Source: Chiridota heheva (taxonomy: Eukaryota > Echinodermata > Holothuroidea > Apodida > Chiridotidae). From it: DNA of 64,000 bases. This document shows positions 23,880 to 34,602 of the stretch, one piece after another. The stretch is from assembly GCA_020152595.1 (NCBI GenBank), contig JAIGNY010004337.1:1408501-1472500 (forward strand), written 5' to 3'. The position numbers and the translations under genes are program-made. The first letter of the stretch is position 1. Each line of letters opens with the position of its first letter. The notes below the pieces were generated by a model. That model was not told the origin of the DNA. It worked only from the letters and a program-made list of their open reading frames with translations, and did no database searches.

Positions 23880-23990
23880 CTTCCCCTGTTTTCTTTCCTT
23901 CTAACCTCTGGAATGATATAACCTCTCAGGCACTATTTGACCCTCGTTGTCGTGGTGCTGTTAAGCCATCATCAAACAAACAATGATTGG
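23880..23990 (+). mobile_element. Short LINE 3' terminus
   Basis: Contains ATAACCTCTCAGGCACTATT, GACCCTCGTTGTCGTGGTGC and a CATCAAACAAACAA end: the last ~110 bp of the 10258-10710 family. Confidence 0.8.
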
Positions 23991-24319
23991 TTTATTGGCA
24001 AGCAATTTATGGTAGAAAGCATGTGTTAAAGCAGGGAGTTGCCATTAGAGGTTGAAGTGATATTAGTTTTTTTTTTTTTTTTTTTTTTTGTGTGCTGGTG
24101 GGGATCTGCATTATTATTACTTTGATTTGTATACCCCTGTTTGAGGATTAATCAGTCCATCGTGTTTAGATCTAATCACATTATTTTTCTTTTTTGGACA
24201 TCTATGTCATTTGCATTTCTATGTCGATGAAGATGATATTAGTGTCGTGTGTATCTGCTTGAAATTGTTGGATGACCTTTAAACATTATTGGTCACTGCA
24301 TGTGGAGACAATGCAGGTG

Positions 24320-24740
24320 GGATATTGATAATAATAATAATAATGCAATTTATAGCGCTAATTTTGTAAATACATTTAAAGCGCTATACATACAAGGAAA
24401 TTGGATGCAAAAACAAAAATAAGAATACAGAAATGACAACATAAATATAAATGCTATGGATCAAGCTGCACATTAGATGAATGTCTTTTAAAAAATGTTT
24501 TTAGGTTTAGTTTTAAAGGAGGTCAGGGATACATTATCAATACATTTGAGTTCAGATAGGAGTGAATTCCACAACCAAGGACCTTTATAAGCAAAGGCCC
24601 TTTCACCAAGAGTTTAAAGAATTACAACAGCATCGGAACCACATAATCTTTTGGTTTCTGGTTTGTTAAAACAGTTAGCAGTTGTGAATCCTACAGAGAT
24701 AGGACTAATATTTATGTTTGGAAATTCTCTTGTTCATCGA
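24320..24740 (-). mobile_element. LINE 3' end (CR1/L2-like C-terminus)
   Basis: The minus strand reads GERAFAYKGPWLWNSLLSEL and then a Lys-rich segment ending in the 3' tail TAGCGCT and (TTA)n. Same class as 14186-14610. Confidence 0.7.
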
Positions 24741-24899
24741 ACAGAAGAATATATTTTAAAAGAAAGCTTTTTGACACATTTGCTAGTTTACATCCTTGCA
24801 TAAGTTTTTTTCGAATTTGACTTGTACATATGAGGAGGTATCCAGAATATTGGAGGAACATTTTTAGGAAAACTGAAAGCCAAAATTAAAATTCCACAA

Positions 24900-25010
24900 A
24901 AGTGTGAATGGAAAGTCCCACTTCCCCACAGAAGAAGAAGAATGATGATGACGACGACGATGTCGACGACATGATGATGATGACGACGACGACGATGATG
25001 ATAATAATAG
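24900..25010. repeat. (GAT/GAC)n array
   Basis: GATGATGACGACGACGATG-type trinucleotide repeat near a LINE end. Confidence 0.85.
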
Positions 25011-25257
25011 GCCTTTATTGCCAGCAGATTGCCAACTTTTAAACCAATTTTGGAAGAAAAAATTCAGCCAAAAGTTTGTAAAAGAATTAGTTCAGTGGTC
25101 AAGATGTTTGTATACAGGAGATATCAAAGTTATAACAAATTTGCATGAAAATGATACTGATTTTTAAAATTATTTGTTAAGATGGGTAAATGACATTTTC
25201 TTTGCTTAAGTCTGTTTAGTGTGCTTCTGAGATATGAGAAATTATTCATCCAATGCA

Positions 25258-25400
25258 CAAAGCTCTCTGTGGTCTAAGCATCTGCATAGCAAGCTAGAGG
25301 TCCCAGGTTCAATTGCAGGTTGGTCTTCAATCACCAGTACTTCACAACTGGTTTATCAAACTGCTGAAGAAATCTCTATATAGCCTTAGCTTTTGAGAAA
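25258..25400 (+). mobile_element. tRNA-derived SINE fragment
   Basis: TGGTCTAAGCATCTGCATAG, GCAAGCTAGAGGTCCCAGGT, then TTCAATTGC resembles a tRNA head with a B-box (GGTTCAATTGC). A related inverted copy is at 38840-38960. Confidence 0.6.
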
Positions 25401-25439
25401 GGGATGTAAAATACCGTAATTGCTACCTACAAAGACTTC

Positions 25440-26583
25440 TGAGTAATGTCGCAGGCAGTGATGCCGCAGAGAGTGGTGCCGCAAACAGTGATGCCGCAGA
25501 CAGTGGTGCCACAGACAGTAATGCCGTAGACAGTAATGCCGTCAGACAGTAATGCCGTAGACAGTAATGCCGCAGACAGTAATGCCGCAGACAGTAATGC
25601 CGCAGACAGTAATGTCGCAGACAGTAATGCCGCAGACAGAAATGCCGCAGACAGTAATGCCGCAGACAGTAATGCCGCAGACAGTAATGTCGCAGACAGT
25701 AATGTCGCAGACAGTAATGTCGCAGACAGTAATGCCGCAGACAGTAAGACAGTAATGCGCGAGACAGTAACGCCGCGAGACAGTAACGTCAAGAGACAGT
25801 AACGCCGAGACAGTAACGCCGAGACAGTAACGCCGAGACAGTAACGACAGTAACGCGAGACAGTAACGCCAAGAGACAGTAACGCCGCAGACAGTAACGC
25901 CGCAGACAGTAACGCCGCAGACAGTAACGCCGCAGACAGTAACGCCGCAGACAGTAACGCCGCAGACAGTAACGCCGCAGACAGTAACGCCGCAGACAGT
26001 AACGCCGCAGACAGTAACGCCGCAGACAGTAACGCCGCAGACAGTAACGCCGCAAGAGACAGTAACGCCGCAGACAGTAACGCCGCAGACAGTAACGCCA
26101 AGAGACAGTAACGCCGCAGACAGTAACGCCGCGAGACAGTAACGCCGCGAGACAGTAACGCCGCGAGACAGTAACGCCGCGAGACAGTAACGCCGCAGAC
26201 AGTAACGTCGCAGACAGTAACGCGCGAGACAGTAAAGAGACAGTAACGCCGCGAGACAGTAACGCCGCAGACAGTAACGCGAGACAATGCCGAGACAGTA
26301 ACGCCAGAGACAGTAACGCGAGACAGTAACGCAGACAGAAACGCAGTAAGAGACAGTAACGCCGCAGACAGTAACGCCGCGAGACAGTAACGCCGCAGAC
26401 AGTAACGCCAAGAGACAGTAACGCCGCAGACAGTAATGCCGAGACAGTAACGCCGCAGACAGTAACGCCGCGAGACAGTAACGCCAAGAGACAGTAATGC
26501 CGAGACAGTAACGCCGCGAGACAGTAACGCCGCAGACAGTAATGCCGCAGACAGTAATGCCGCAGACAGTAATGTCGCAGACA
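25440..26583. repeat. 15-bp minisatellite with CpG gradient
   Basis: Roughly 75 units of ACAGTAAYGCCGCAG. Outer units mostly carry TAATGCC; the central 25770-26470 part carries TAACGCC and more length variation. Long frames (395 residues on minus) are by-products. Confidence 0.95.
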
Positions 26584-27110
26584 ATCTGATTTCAGTCATT
26601 TCTACACAAATCATAAAATTAATATCTCTTCAACAGGATAAGGTTTTAGAGCTTTCTTCACCGTTTGTATCTCTCATGTACTAGAACCCCCTCCCCATTT
26701 TTGTGAAAATGAAAAGTGCCCCTTGTGATAATGATAATTACCCCTGAATTACCATCAAATGTGCAAAAACTGGGGGCATTGTGCGTACACTTGAAAAGAA
26801 AACTTGACAAAAGTGCCCCTTTTAAAATGAAGTGCCCCTTTTATTTTGTTCTTTTGAACTCGCAAATTCTATCTACAGACTTGGGAAGGCCCCTTAAGAG
26901 GTCATTCCCCCTTCCCCACTTTTTAAAAGCTTTCTTCACCTCTGACAGAACTAATCCTGTAAACAAGCACTGGGTTAAAGTTTGTAACATGTTAGTGCAA
27001 CTAGGGATGTGTTTGTTGGAGAATAACACCTCCTTGGTGCAACCTGCTGATGGTGATTTGAGGAATTTTCTCCCAAAGAGTAAGAGAAGATAACCCCTAT
27101 GAGAAGATTA
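26584..27110 (-). repeat. Dispersed repeat fragment (CTGATTTCAGTCATTTCTAC family)
   Basis: 26584-26680 matches sequence at 37850-37950. The same family is at 36000-36050, 37425-37640, 37800-38115, 50600-50700 and 55450-55545. The rest of the interval shows no gene. Confidence 0.6.
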
Positions 27111-28390
27111 TCACTACCCACCCGAGACATAAAATGTTAACCAAAAGATTTATTCTTTGTAGGTACACATGAAGGAAGTGAAAATGATTAGATGCTAGTA
27201 CAGCAGCTCTTCATGATGAATAACCTCTGGCTATAAATTCTCAAGTCTATGGCACCCAACTCACCAGTGTTTATAACTCTCATGAAAACATCCTTTTAAA
27301 ATTCTAAATGAATTCTCAGCCCCACATTCCACACATGGCTCGGCCTTGCAGTAACCCTATCCACAATACCTGGCTCTTCACAATAAGTTCCATTGTGTGC
27401 ATATAGATAATTAAGAGTGTAATAACTGATGCCTTAAATAACTGAACTACCTGTGGTGGTTTTCTTAATTGCTTCCAGCCGTCTGAAAGTCATACCTGCC
27501 GAAATGGAGGTTCTTGCGGGTGAAAAGACTGAAAATTTGTAATGAGGATTGGGTGTTATGTTAATTAGAAGTAACACTTGATGACAGTGGTGGCACCAGG
27601 ATTTTAATTTTTTATGCTTGCGGGAGGGGGCAGTCTCACTGGTCAAAGGCTTATAAATCGGACAAAAAATGTCAATTTCTGGGATGGCAAGTGGGGGACA
27701 AAGTGATCTCGTGGGAGGAAATTCCCCCTTCCCGTGGTGCCATCACTGCTCGGTGGTTATAAACAATTGTATTAAATTTTGTTACTTTAAACAGTTGTAT
27801 TTATCTTGTATCATAAAATATATTATTGTTTAGAAATTACTTTTCCTGTTTGTTTTTTATCATTGCTTTAAAATTGACAGTTGAAAAATGTGTTGTTTTT
27901 AGAAGTACCCCGATCCCCACCCAAACAGTGTTTTTTCAAATCTACATATTTTTATGAAATTTTTCCCGAAAGTGTGGGGGAGGGGGGGGGGACCCCTGTC
28001 CCCCCCAGGAATTATGACCCTGTCTGTCAAGGAATATCCTATGCCAGAGAATAATCCCCATGTTGAGGTATAGGCACATATCACTGATAGTCCAGCATCA
28101 AGGAAACCGTCTTTAAGGATGCCCAACATCAGGAGACGTTCCATGTCAAAGAATGGTCGCTATTAAGGTCACATGTTAAGATACATGTATGCCACAAGGA
28201 AACACATGTTTAACGATGCCCTATATCAGGTGACATCTCATGTGGAAGAATGGAGAGAAGTCACATGTCAAGGGGTATCCCATATCAGTACCCAGAACTT
28301 TTCCCAAAAGGGGGCACTGCACTTAATGATGGGCACTTGGGCAGATTATCTACATACCCTTGTATATTAATCATTTGTTTGTTTGTGGAG
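27111..28390. other. Intergenic, weak repeats only
   Basis: 28020-28270 is a decayed ~30-bp tandem pattern (CACATGTCAAGG, CCATATCAGG, AGGATGCCC variants). A G-run lies at 27975-27990. No gene is recognised. Confidence 0.4.
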
Positions 28391-28454
28391 AGGGGGCCAC
28401 ATACCTTCGCAAGGGGGGAGGGGGCGAAGGAAAACAGCCTGGATCCATGTCGAG

Positions 28455-28600
28455 GTATAGTCCCATATATATATATATACATATATAGATTAAATATACA
28501 TGTAGATAAAATATATATATATACATACAACACACATACATGTATATTCACATATATACACACATATATATATATAAATATAATATATATATATATAAAT
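28455..28600. repeat. TA/CA-rich microsatellite
   Basis: Runs of ATATAT and ACACATATATAC. Confidence 0.9.
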
Positions 28601-28914
28601 ACTTGTAGAATACATACTTCATAAAAAAATTGTTTGCAGTGTTTTCATCAATCAATTATAATACCCATGGTGTTAAGTACATGTAACAATTTTTGTTTTT
28701 AATGCACCCATGGGTGCTAACATTTAAGTAAAGCTTTGGTAGGTCACCAAAAGTAGAGGAGGTTCTTCAAAAGAACATACCCTCATTTGCTTGAATGTAA
28801 AATAATAAAGTAGGCCTACTTAAGTATGTGAAATTTTATTAATTGTATAATAAATTGTTAAATTTAATGATTAAAAAAATGTATTATTACACAATATGTT
28901 GTGATGAAATTGCT
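28601..28914. other. Intergenic, nothing recognised
   Basis: AT-rich sequence without identifiable features. Confidence 0.4.
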
Positions 28915-29125
28915 TTGTTTCTTTGATGAGGGCTTAACGGCACCATGACAGCGAGGGTCAATTTGTGCCTGAGAGGTTAGATCATTCCAGAGGTAGGAAG
29001 AAAAGAAAATAGGGGGAGATTGAGAGAAACACAAGAACTTAATGCCAGAAAGCTAGGATCGAGAGAGGAAGTGCATGGGTAAATAGGGGAGTAGAGAGAG
29101 TGGGGATGGGAGAGGACTAAATATG
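28915..29125 (-). mobile_element. LINE 3' tail
   Basis: Inverted copy of the 10258-10710 tail: TTTGATGAGGGCTTAACGGC, ACCATGACAGCGAGGGTC, then CCTGAGAGGTTAGATCATTC and the purine-rich 3' UTR. It is 5'-truncated. Confidence 0.85.
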
Positions 29126-29199
29126 GTTGTAAAGGGAAGCATGTTTGGTAATTGACCAGGAAATACATGGTGGTAACACCCATTGACTTGCCTTTCAGT

Positions 29200-30080
29200 A
29201 TAGTATTACTTAAACCACGCACATGTTTTTTCCGAGACCTAAAACAAAATGTATGAAATCAATTTAAAAAAAAAAAAATCTGGTTATCTTTGACTGAAAT
29301 AGTTATTCAGAAATATATATGGGCTTCCGAATAAAATGTGGAGATTGAATACCGACTTTTTGTGGGTGTAATAAACGATCACTTTTATCTATCTTAAGTT
29401 TACTGCAGTGATGAAAACCAGGACCATATCAGCAGATGCGTAAAGATCCTACAAACAGGGAGTTGTTTTTAAACTCATCACACTTTCATGAGGAAAACCT
29501 TCAAATAATTCAGGGCTGTCCCTGAAAAAGCACATAGAGCTATAGATCTGTCACACAATAACTACTTTATGTGGATGTTACATTGGCCTTCACAGCAACA
29601 AACAAGATTTACAACCACTAACCAAGTGGAAGATTTTAACAGCTGTAGTTTGAAGGTCTCTTCCACAGTGTTAGTAAATGCTACAGCTGTGAATTCTCTG
29701 GATGTTGCCAGAACAGCTGTACTTTTTTAGTTTTAACAGATTTTTCCAGTGAATTTTTTAAGTGGTGAAAATGAACAGATTTTCAGAATAAAAATCTGTT
29801 AGTGTTCATGCCGTGCTTCGTAATTTTCGTTCCAAAAAGTGCTTGAATAATTACTACTGTATCATATAAAAATAAAACTTCATAGATCCATGCAATGAAA
29901 TAATTTCTCAAAAGTTAGATAAATTGAAGTAGATTATAAAGAAATACATTCATATTCTAATCTAAACTGGGTGTATGACATTTTTTAGAAAGTGTATCAA
30001 CAAAATCGTCGCTCCCATGTACGTTTATATTGACAGAATTAATGTTTTGATAAAATGAGAAAATATAAGCTAAATTGTGT
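29200..30080. other. Intergenic, probable decayed TTAA-type element
   Basis: 29740-30000 shares words with the 593/601-bp TTAA family (ATTATAAAGAAATACATT and similar), and one family terminus lies at 30335-30360. No gene. Confidence 0.35.
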
Positions 30081-30084
30081 TTTT

Positions 30085-30240
30085 TTTGATGATGGCTTAA
30101 CGGCAACACGACAACGAGGGTCAAATTGTGTTTGAGAGGTTAGATCATTCTAGAGGTAGGAAGAAAAGAAACACGGGAACTAAAAACCAGAAAGCTGGGA
30201 TCGAGAGAGGAAGTGCATGGGTGAAAAAGAAAAAAAAAGT
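30085..30240 (-). mobile_element. LINE 3' tail
   Basis: TTTGATGATGGCTTAACGGC, AACGAGGGTCAAATTG, GAGAGGTTAGATCATTCTAG and a purine-rich continuation: a short copy of the same family. Confidence 0.85.
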
Positions 30241-30334
30241 AGAGTAAATTGTAGAGTAAGGTAAACTCTTTTGTACGATGTGAAGTTTCTTCTGATGACT
30301 TGTAATTATTATTTCTATAGTATTAAATGAAGAA

Positions 30335-30361
30335 AAAGCCAGACTTCATGTCTCCTTTAAA
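30335..30361 (-). repeat. Terminus of TTAA-type element
   Basis: GCCAGACTTCATGTCTCCTT followed by TAA matches the terminal inverted repeat of the elements at 57397-57989 and 32735-33335 (TTAAAGGAGACATGAAGTC in reverse). A similar isolated end stands at 60300-60350. Confidence 0.55.
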
Positions 30362-30387
30362 GAATGTCATGGGATGCCACAAATCAA

Positions 30388-30830
30388 GGAGAATAGGTAG
30401 CTCAGTTGGCAGAGCGCATGGCTGAGATGCTGGAGGTTCCGGGTTCAAGCATCGGTCAGGTCTTACACGGATTTCTCCACAGCTATGCAGACAGGTACGC
30501 CGAACATCAAAGCGGAAGCATTTTGTCTGCAGCTCTTACTCGTTCAGCTGTTGAGAGAAGTGACAATGGTTGAATGGCACACACTGTCTTTCGGAGGGGG
30601 TGTTAAGCTGTCAGTCCCAATGGTAGGACAGTCACCCCTTGCATGGTTCTCTGAACACTATTCGAGAAGAGAAGCGTTAAAACACAGTGTTCATTCACTT
30701 CACATTCTGGCCTAGTCAAGTCAAAAGTTCATATGCACCGGTTCGTTGGCAGCCAGAGAACTCAACTGGAGGCACTGTGGTCTTAATGGAATGGCGCGGT
30801 ATAAAATCCTATTGTATAGTATCAATGAAT
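30388..30830 (+). mobile_element. tRNA-derived SINE, near full length
   Basis: The head AGGTAGCTCAGTTGGCAGAG and GGTTCCGGGTTCAAGC form tRNA-like A and B boxes. The body includes GACAATGGTTGAATGGC, GTTCATTCACTTCACATTCT and GGCCTAGTCAAGTC, and it ends GGCGCGGTATAAAATC. It is a pol III retroposon, not a functional tRNA. Copies: 53010-53388(-), 56095-56366(-), and the 3' part at 50700-50830(+). Confidence 0.85.
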
Positions 30831-30899
30831 GACCCACATAAACGTTGGCCCTTAGTCAATGTCATGTCAAGGGTCATGTCAAGGGGTTCTAAAGTTAAG

Positions 30900-31830
30900 A
30901 AATAGCTGTCAAAAAGTGTAATTTAACACTGCATCCCAAAATAACATTTAAGTTGTTTTTAAGAAAAATTTTAAACTTTCAAATTTGTAAGAATTAAAAG
31001 TTAAACATAATATTACTCCTACTATTATAACAGCTCTTTTATCCCCCAAAGAAACTTGAATTTGAATGAGAAATAAGTTTGGAAAGCCAAATATAGCTAA
31101 CTCCAGCAAACAAAATTGTTAAGTCCATACAGAAAAGACATGATACAGTACATTGCATATTACAAAAAAACAATTTATTGTTAATGAAGAAACACTGTTA
31201 CATCTACACTACATAAAGGTAAATTAAAATCTTGCACATGCACACTAAATATGAGAAACACTGCTTGATATTATATTTCTGAATGCTACTGTATATACTG
31301 ATATATGCATAAATGGGGTCAAAGGTAAACACCTTTGATTAAACCCTGGATGCAAACCAGCACTGCCATTGCAACAAAGAATACCAGATATAGAATACTT
31401 CACAATGCATAGCTCAAAATAAATACATGAGTGCATCCATAACTAGAACACGCGCCTTCTTGTTTCCTCATTGAAGCAACAATCTTGAATAGTTTACCGT
31501 TATTTTAGAGTAACATTATTTTTGAAAAGTGGGGGTCTGTAACCCCCCCCTCCCCCATTTGTGGCAGCACTACTGTATTCAGTACGACTACAATATAAAG
31601 AACACATTTTAGATTACATAACTTCAAGATTGCCTTATCCAAATTGCAATAACTCCATTCTTCATAGAAAATATTTCATAATATTTATTCTTTTAATGAG
31701 CAATAAATCCATAAATGCTTTGAACTCATGACTCCTCAAAAGAAGGAAAGCAAAGGTGGAATCCTCAAACTGCAGAATTGCTTCCTGAAAATGTCTTCAA
31801 AAATTATACCCTCCTAATGAATCTGTTTTT
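30900..31830. other. Intergenic, nothing recognised
   Basis: AT-rich sequence with no exon-like or repetitive signal that I can identify. A short C-run lies near 31543. Confidence 0.4.
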
Positions 31831-32408
31831 AATATCTCCACCAAGTACCCACAGATTATTTCTGCAGAACTATAAATCCTGAATAAATTTCCAATCTACA
31901 GTGACTGTTCTTAAGTTAGATCAATATCTTTTGACCTATACCAGCTAGGCCTAATACCAGCTATCGATATAAACTCAATACATGGGTTCTTGTTGACAAA
32001 ATGCAAATTGTTCTTGCGCTACAAATAGCAGTACATCAAACTATATAGAAGTCATTGAAAATTTTCAGTGACTGTTCACGAGCCTAGGTTGCATTGATAT
32101 CTTTGAACTTTGACCTACAGCAGCTTTGGCATTGATGAACTTCATAACCATATGCAAATTGTTCTTCTACTGCGAAAACCACACCAGCAAAATTTGATTA
32201 CAAGTCAAAGATTATTTCCAGTGACTGCTCTCAGTCTACATTGCATCAATATCTTTCACTTTTGATCTCCAGCAGCTTTGGTCTTGATAAACCTCATTAC
32301 CTCTATTTTTGTTAAAAACGTTACTTGTTTTTCCACCACAAACATTGACTGTCCAAGCGTCTATGGTTCATGCATATCTTTCACTATTCACCTACAGCAG
32401 TTTTGGTA
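31830..32408. repeat. ~165-bp degenerate satellite, left part
   Basis: Three to four diverged units with the order TTGACCTCCAGCAGCTTTGG, TTGATGAACCTCATTACC, TTGTTGACAAAATGCAAATT, GTTCTTC.ACCAC, AGTGACTGTTC, GATATCTTT. The array is interrupted at 32409 by TTAA elements and resumes at 33332. Confidence 0.8.
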
Positions 32409-32506
32409 TTAACCCTTACTCTACCACGTGGCAATATTATTGCCGTTTTGGGTGCCCCATCTTTTGCCCCGCCTCCCATTCCCATTTTCAAAAAAGTAAG
32501 GATTAA
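32409..32506. mobile_element. Mini TTAA element (piggyBac-like), copy 1
   Basis: Bounded by TTAA at 32409-32412 and 32503-32506. The left end is CCCTTACTCTACCACG. The interior CCCCGCCTCCCATTCCCATT and a TTTTCAAAAAAGTAAGGA right end correspond to copy 2 with a small deletion in the right terminus. Confidence 0.65.
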
Positions 32507-32642
32507 TCAACCAGCGACAAGCGTGCCAACTAGAAAATATACGCAGCATGGTCACAGTGGGTGGCCCACCAGGTCAATGAAGCAGAACGAGTCCGACTTT
32601 GCTGCTCAAAAGACAGAGGACCCTTCAATAATTAGCTTGTGC

Positions 32643-32738
32643 TTAACCCTTACTCTACAGTGTGGCGTTATTATCGCTTGTCTTTGGCGCCGCCTCCCAG
32701 GCGCATTTTCAACAAAGTGCTGGTAGAGTAAGGGTTAA
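32643..32738. mobile_element. Mini TTAA element (piggyBac-like), copy 2
   Basis: TTAA at 32643-32646 and 32735-32738 enclose an element with inverted ends CCCTTACTCTAC and GTAGAGTAAGGG. TTAA target duplication and CCC termini are typical of piggyBac-type elements. At 96 bp it is far too short to encode a transposase. Confidence 0.8.
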
Positions 32739-33335
32739 ATGAAACATAAAGTCTGACAATCCTTATTTCATATGATAGAATTGAAAATAACAAATCATCT
32801 CACCAAGTTTCATAACTCCTGAAGCAATCTAACACATTTATTGTAATTATTAAAAACTTCAATGCTACTACTTAATAGTACTACGGGAGCCACCATTTTT
32901 ATTTCAAAACATGCAGATTATGATGTCATCAGCCCAGCAGGATGTTGGAATGCTTTGTATTTCTTTATAGATCTACCTCAAGTTTTCTAGCTTGTAAAAA
33001 ATTGTCAAAAAGGGTCAAGGGCATTTTTGTGTTCACATGAAATTATCAAAACATGCTGTTAAACCTTTGTGTCAGTCACATCATTTTGGAATAGAAAAAT
33101 GTAATCATATTTATAAAGAAATGCATTATAATCCTAATGTCCATAGTGGCGAAATTATTTCATCATGCAGTATTTTAATACATAATTGAACAAAATGCCA
33201 GCCTCCATGTGTCGACTTTTAACATGAATAAGTTGAGATAGGAATAAGAATTTGACTTGCTGTGTTTGGCAGTTGGTTTAAAATTGTTATCCTCTATCAT
33301 ACAAAATAATGATTGTATCAGACCGTATCCTTTAA
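32735..33335. mobile_element. 601-bp non-autonomous TTAA element
   Basis: Flanked by TTAA at 32735 and 33332. Inverted ends are AAACATAAAGTCTGACAATC..CATATGATA on the left and, reversed, GGATACGGTCTGATACAATC..TGTATGATA on the right. It matches 57397-57989 end to end in the same orientation. No transposase frame. Confidence 0.8.
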
Positions 33336-34260
33336 TGAACCTAATAACCTGAAATATTGTTGACAAAATGCAACTTGTTCTTCCATTACAAAAATTAGCA
33401 AATATTTGATGCAAGTGAATGAATATTTTTAGTAACTGTTCAGCAGTCTAGGTTGCAATGATATCTTTGAACCTTAACCTGCATCATATTGAGTACCAAT
33501 GAACCTCATCACCTGGTTATTGTTGATAAAGCACAAATTGCTCTTCGCCGCAAAATGCAAACTTTGATGATGCGCAAATAATTTCACTTGCAGTGACTGT
33601 TCAGGAGTCTAGAAAGTTGAAACAGTATCTTTAACCTTTGACCTCCAGCAGTGTTGGTATTAATGAACCTGAATTATTGTTGACAAAATGCAAGTTGTTT
33701 TTCCATTACAATAAAAGAATATTAGATGATAAGTCACTGAATATTTTTGGTGACCCTGCAGTGTAGGTTGCATTAATATCATTCAACTTTGACCTCCAGC
33801 AGTTTTGATATTCACAAACTTCATAACCAGAATTATTGCTAAAAAAGTGCAAATTATTTTTTACCACAAAACACAAACCAGTGAATAATTGATGACAAGC
33901 TGGTAACTGAATATTTTAAGTGATTGTTCATGAGTACAAATTTGCACCAGTATCTGTAACCTTTGACCTTCAGTTGTAGTATTTATCAACTTCATTACCT
34001 TGGATTATTGTTGACAAAATGCAAATTACTCTTAAATCACAAAATGTAAACAAGTGAATACTTAATGATATGACTGAAAACTCTCAGTGTCTGTTAAGAG
34101 TTGAAATTGTATCCACATTTTTATCCTGACTTACAGCAGCTCTGGTTTTGGTGAACTGTATTACCAGGATTGTTATATAAAGCAAATTGTTTTTCACCAC
34201 CAAACCAAAACAAGCAAATAAGTGATAATAATATTGGTAGGTACCTTACAGAATTTTGTG
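33332..34260. repeat. ~165-bp degenerate satellite, right part
   Basis: Five to six units continue the 31830-32408 array. The phrase GGTATTAATGAACCT, split by the TTAA insertions at 32409/33335, is intact in a unit near 33655. Confidence 0.85.
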
Positions 34261-34511
34261 ACATCAAAGCTGTGGTTCATATCATGCTGATTATAGGAAC
34301 ATCCAGATAATAAACATGTATAACAGCTTCATGAATAAACAGTTGATGACATCATAGACATAAACTTCTTGTTTGTTTCTTGAAAAATTTAACCACAAAA
34401 GTGTTGAACATTCACTTTTTGTTTTCTTAGGGATGTTTGAATTTGACCAAAAAACAACAACAACCGTTTGATTGGCTGTTATCAATGTCCTGTCATTGGC
34501 CAGAAGGATCC

Positions 34512-34602
34512 TTACTGAAAGTTTGGAAGAAGTGAGAGGTTCAGCAGCATGTCATTAATGTTCCGTTCCTCGCTGTATAGAATCAAGGACATTGGGTCAT
34601 CT
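34512..34602 (-). CDS. TDRD5/TDRD7: TDRD terminal exon
   Basis: After TTCCCCAG. One base completes an Arg codon, then DDPMSLILYSEERNINDMLL, NLSLLPNFQ and TAA. Corresponds to the 'PLSVILYD....INDLL' end of extended Tudor domains. It is separated from the previous exon by a 7-kb intron full of repeats. Confidence 0.85.

Noticed and set aside
25427..26614. 395-residue Leu/Ser/Ala-rich frame as a gene
   Set aside because: By-product of the 15-bp minisatellite; it spans the array boundaries only by a few codons.
30391..30460. tRNA gene
   Set aside because: A and B boxes are tRNA-like, but the sequence continues into a SINE body repeated at several places, and no full cloverleaf or acceptor stem closes.
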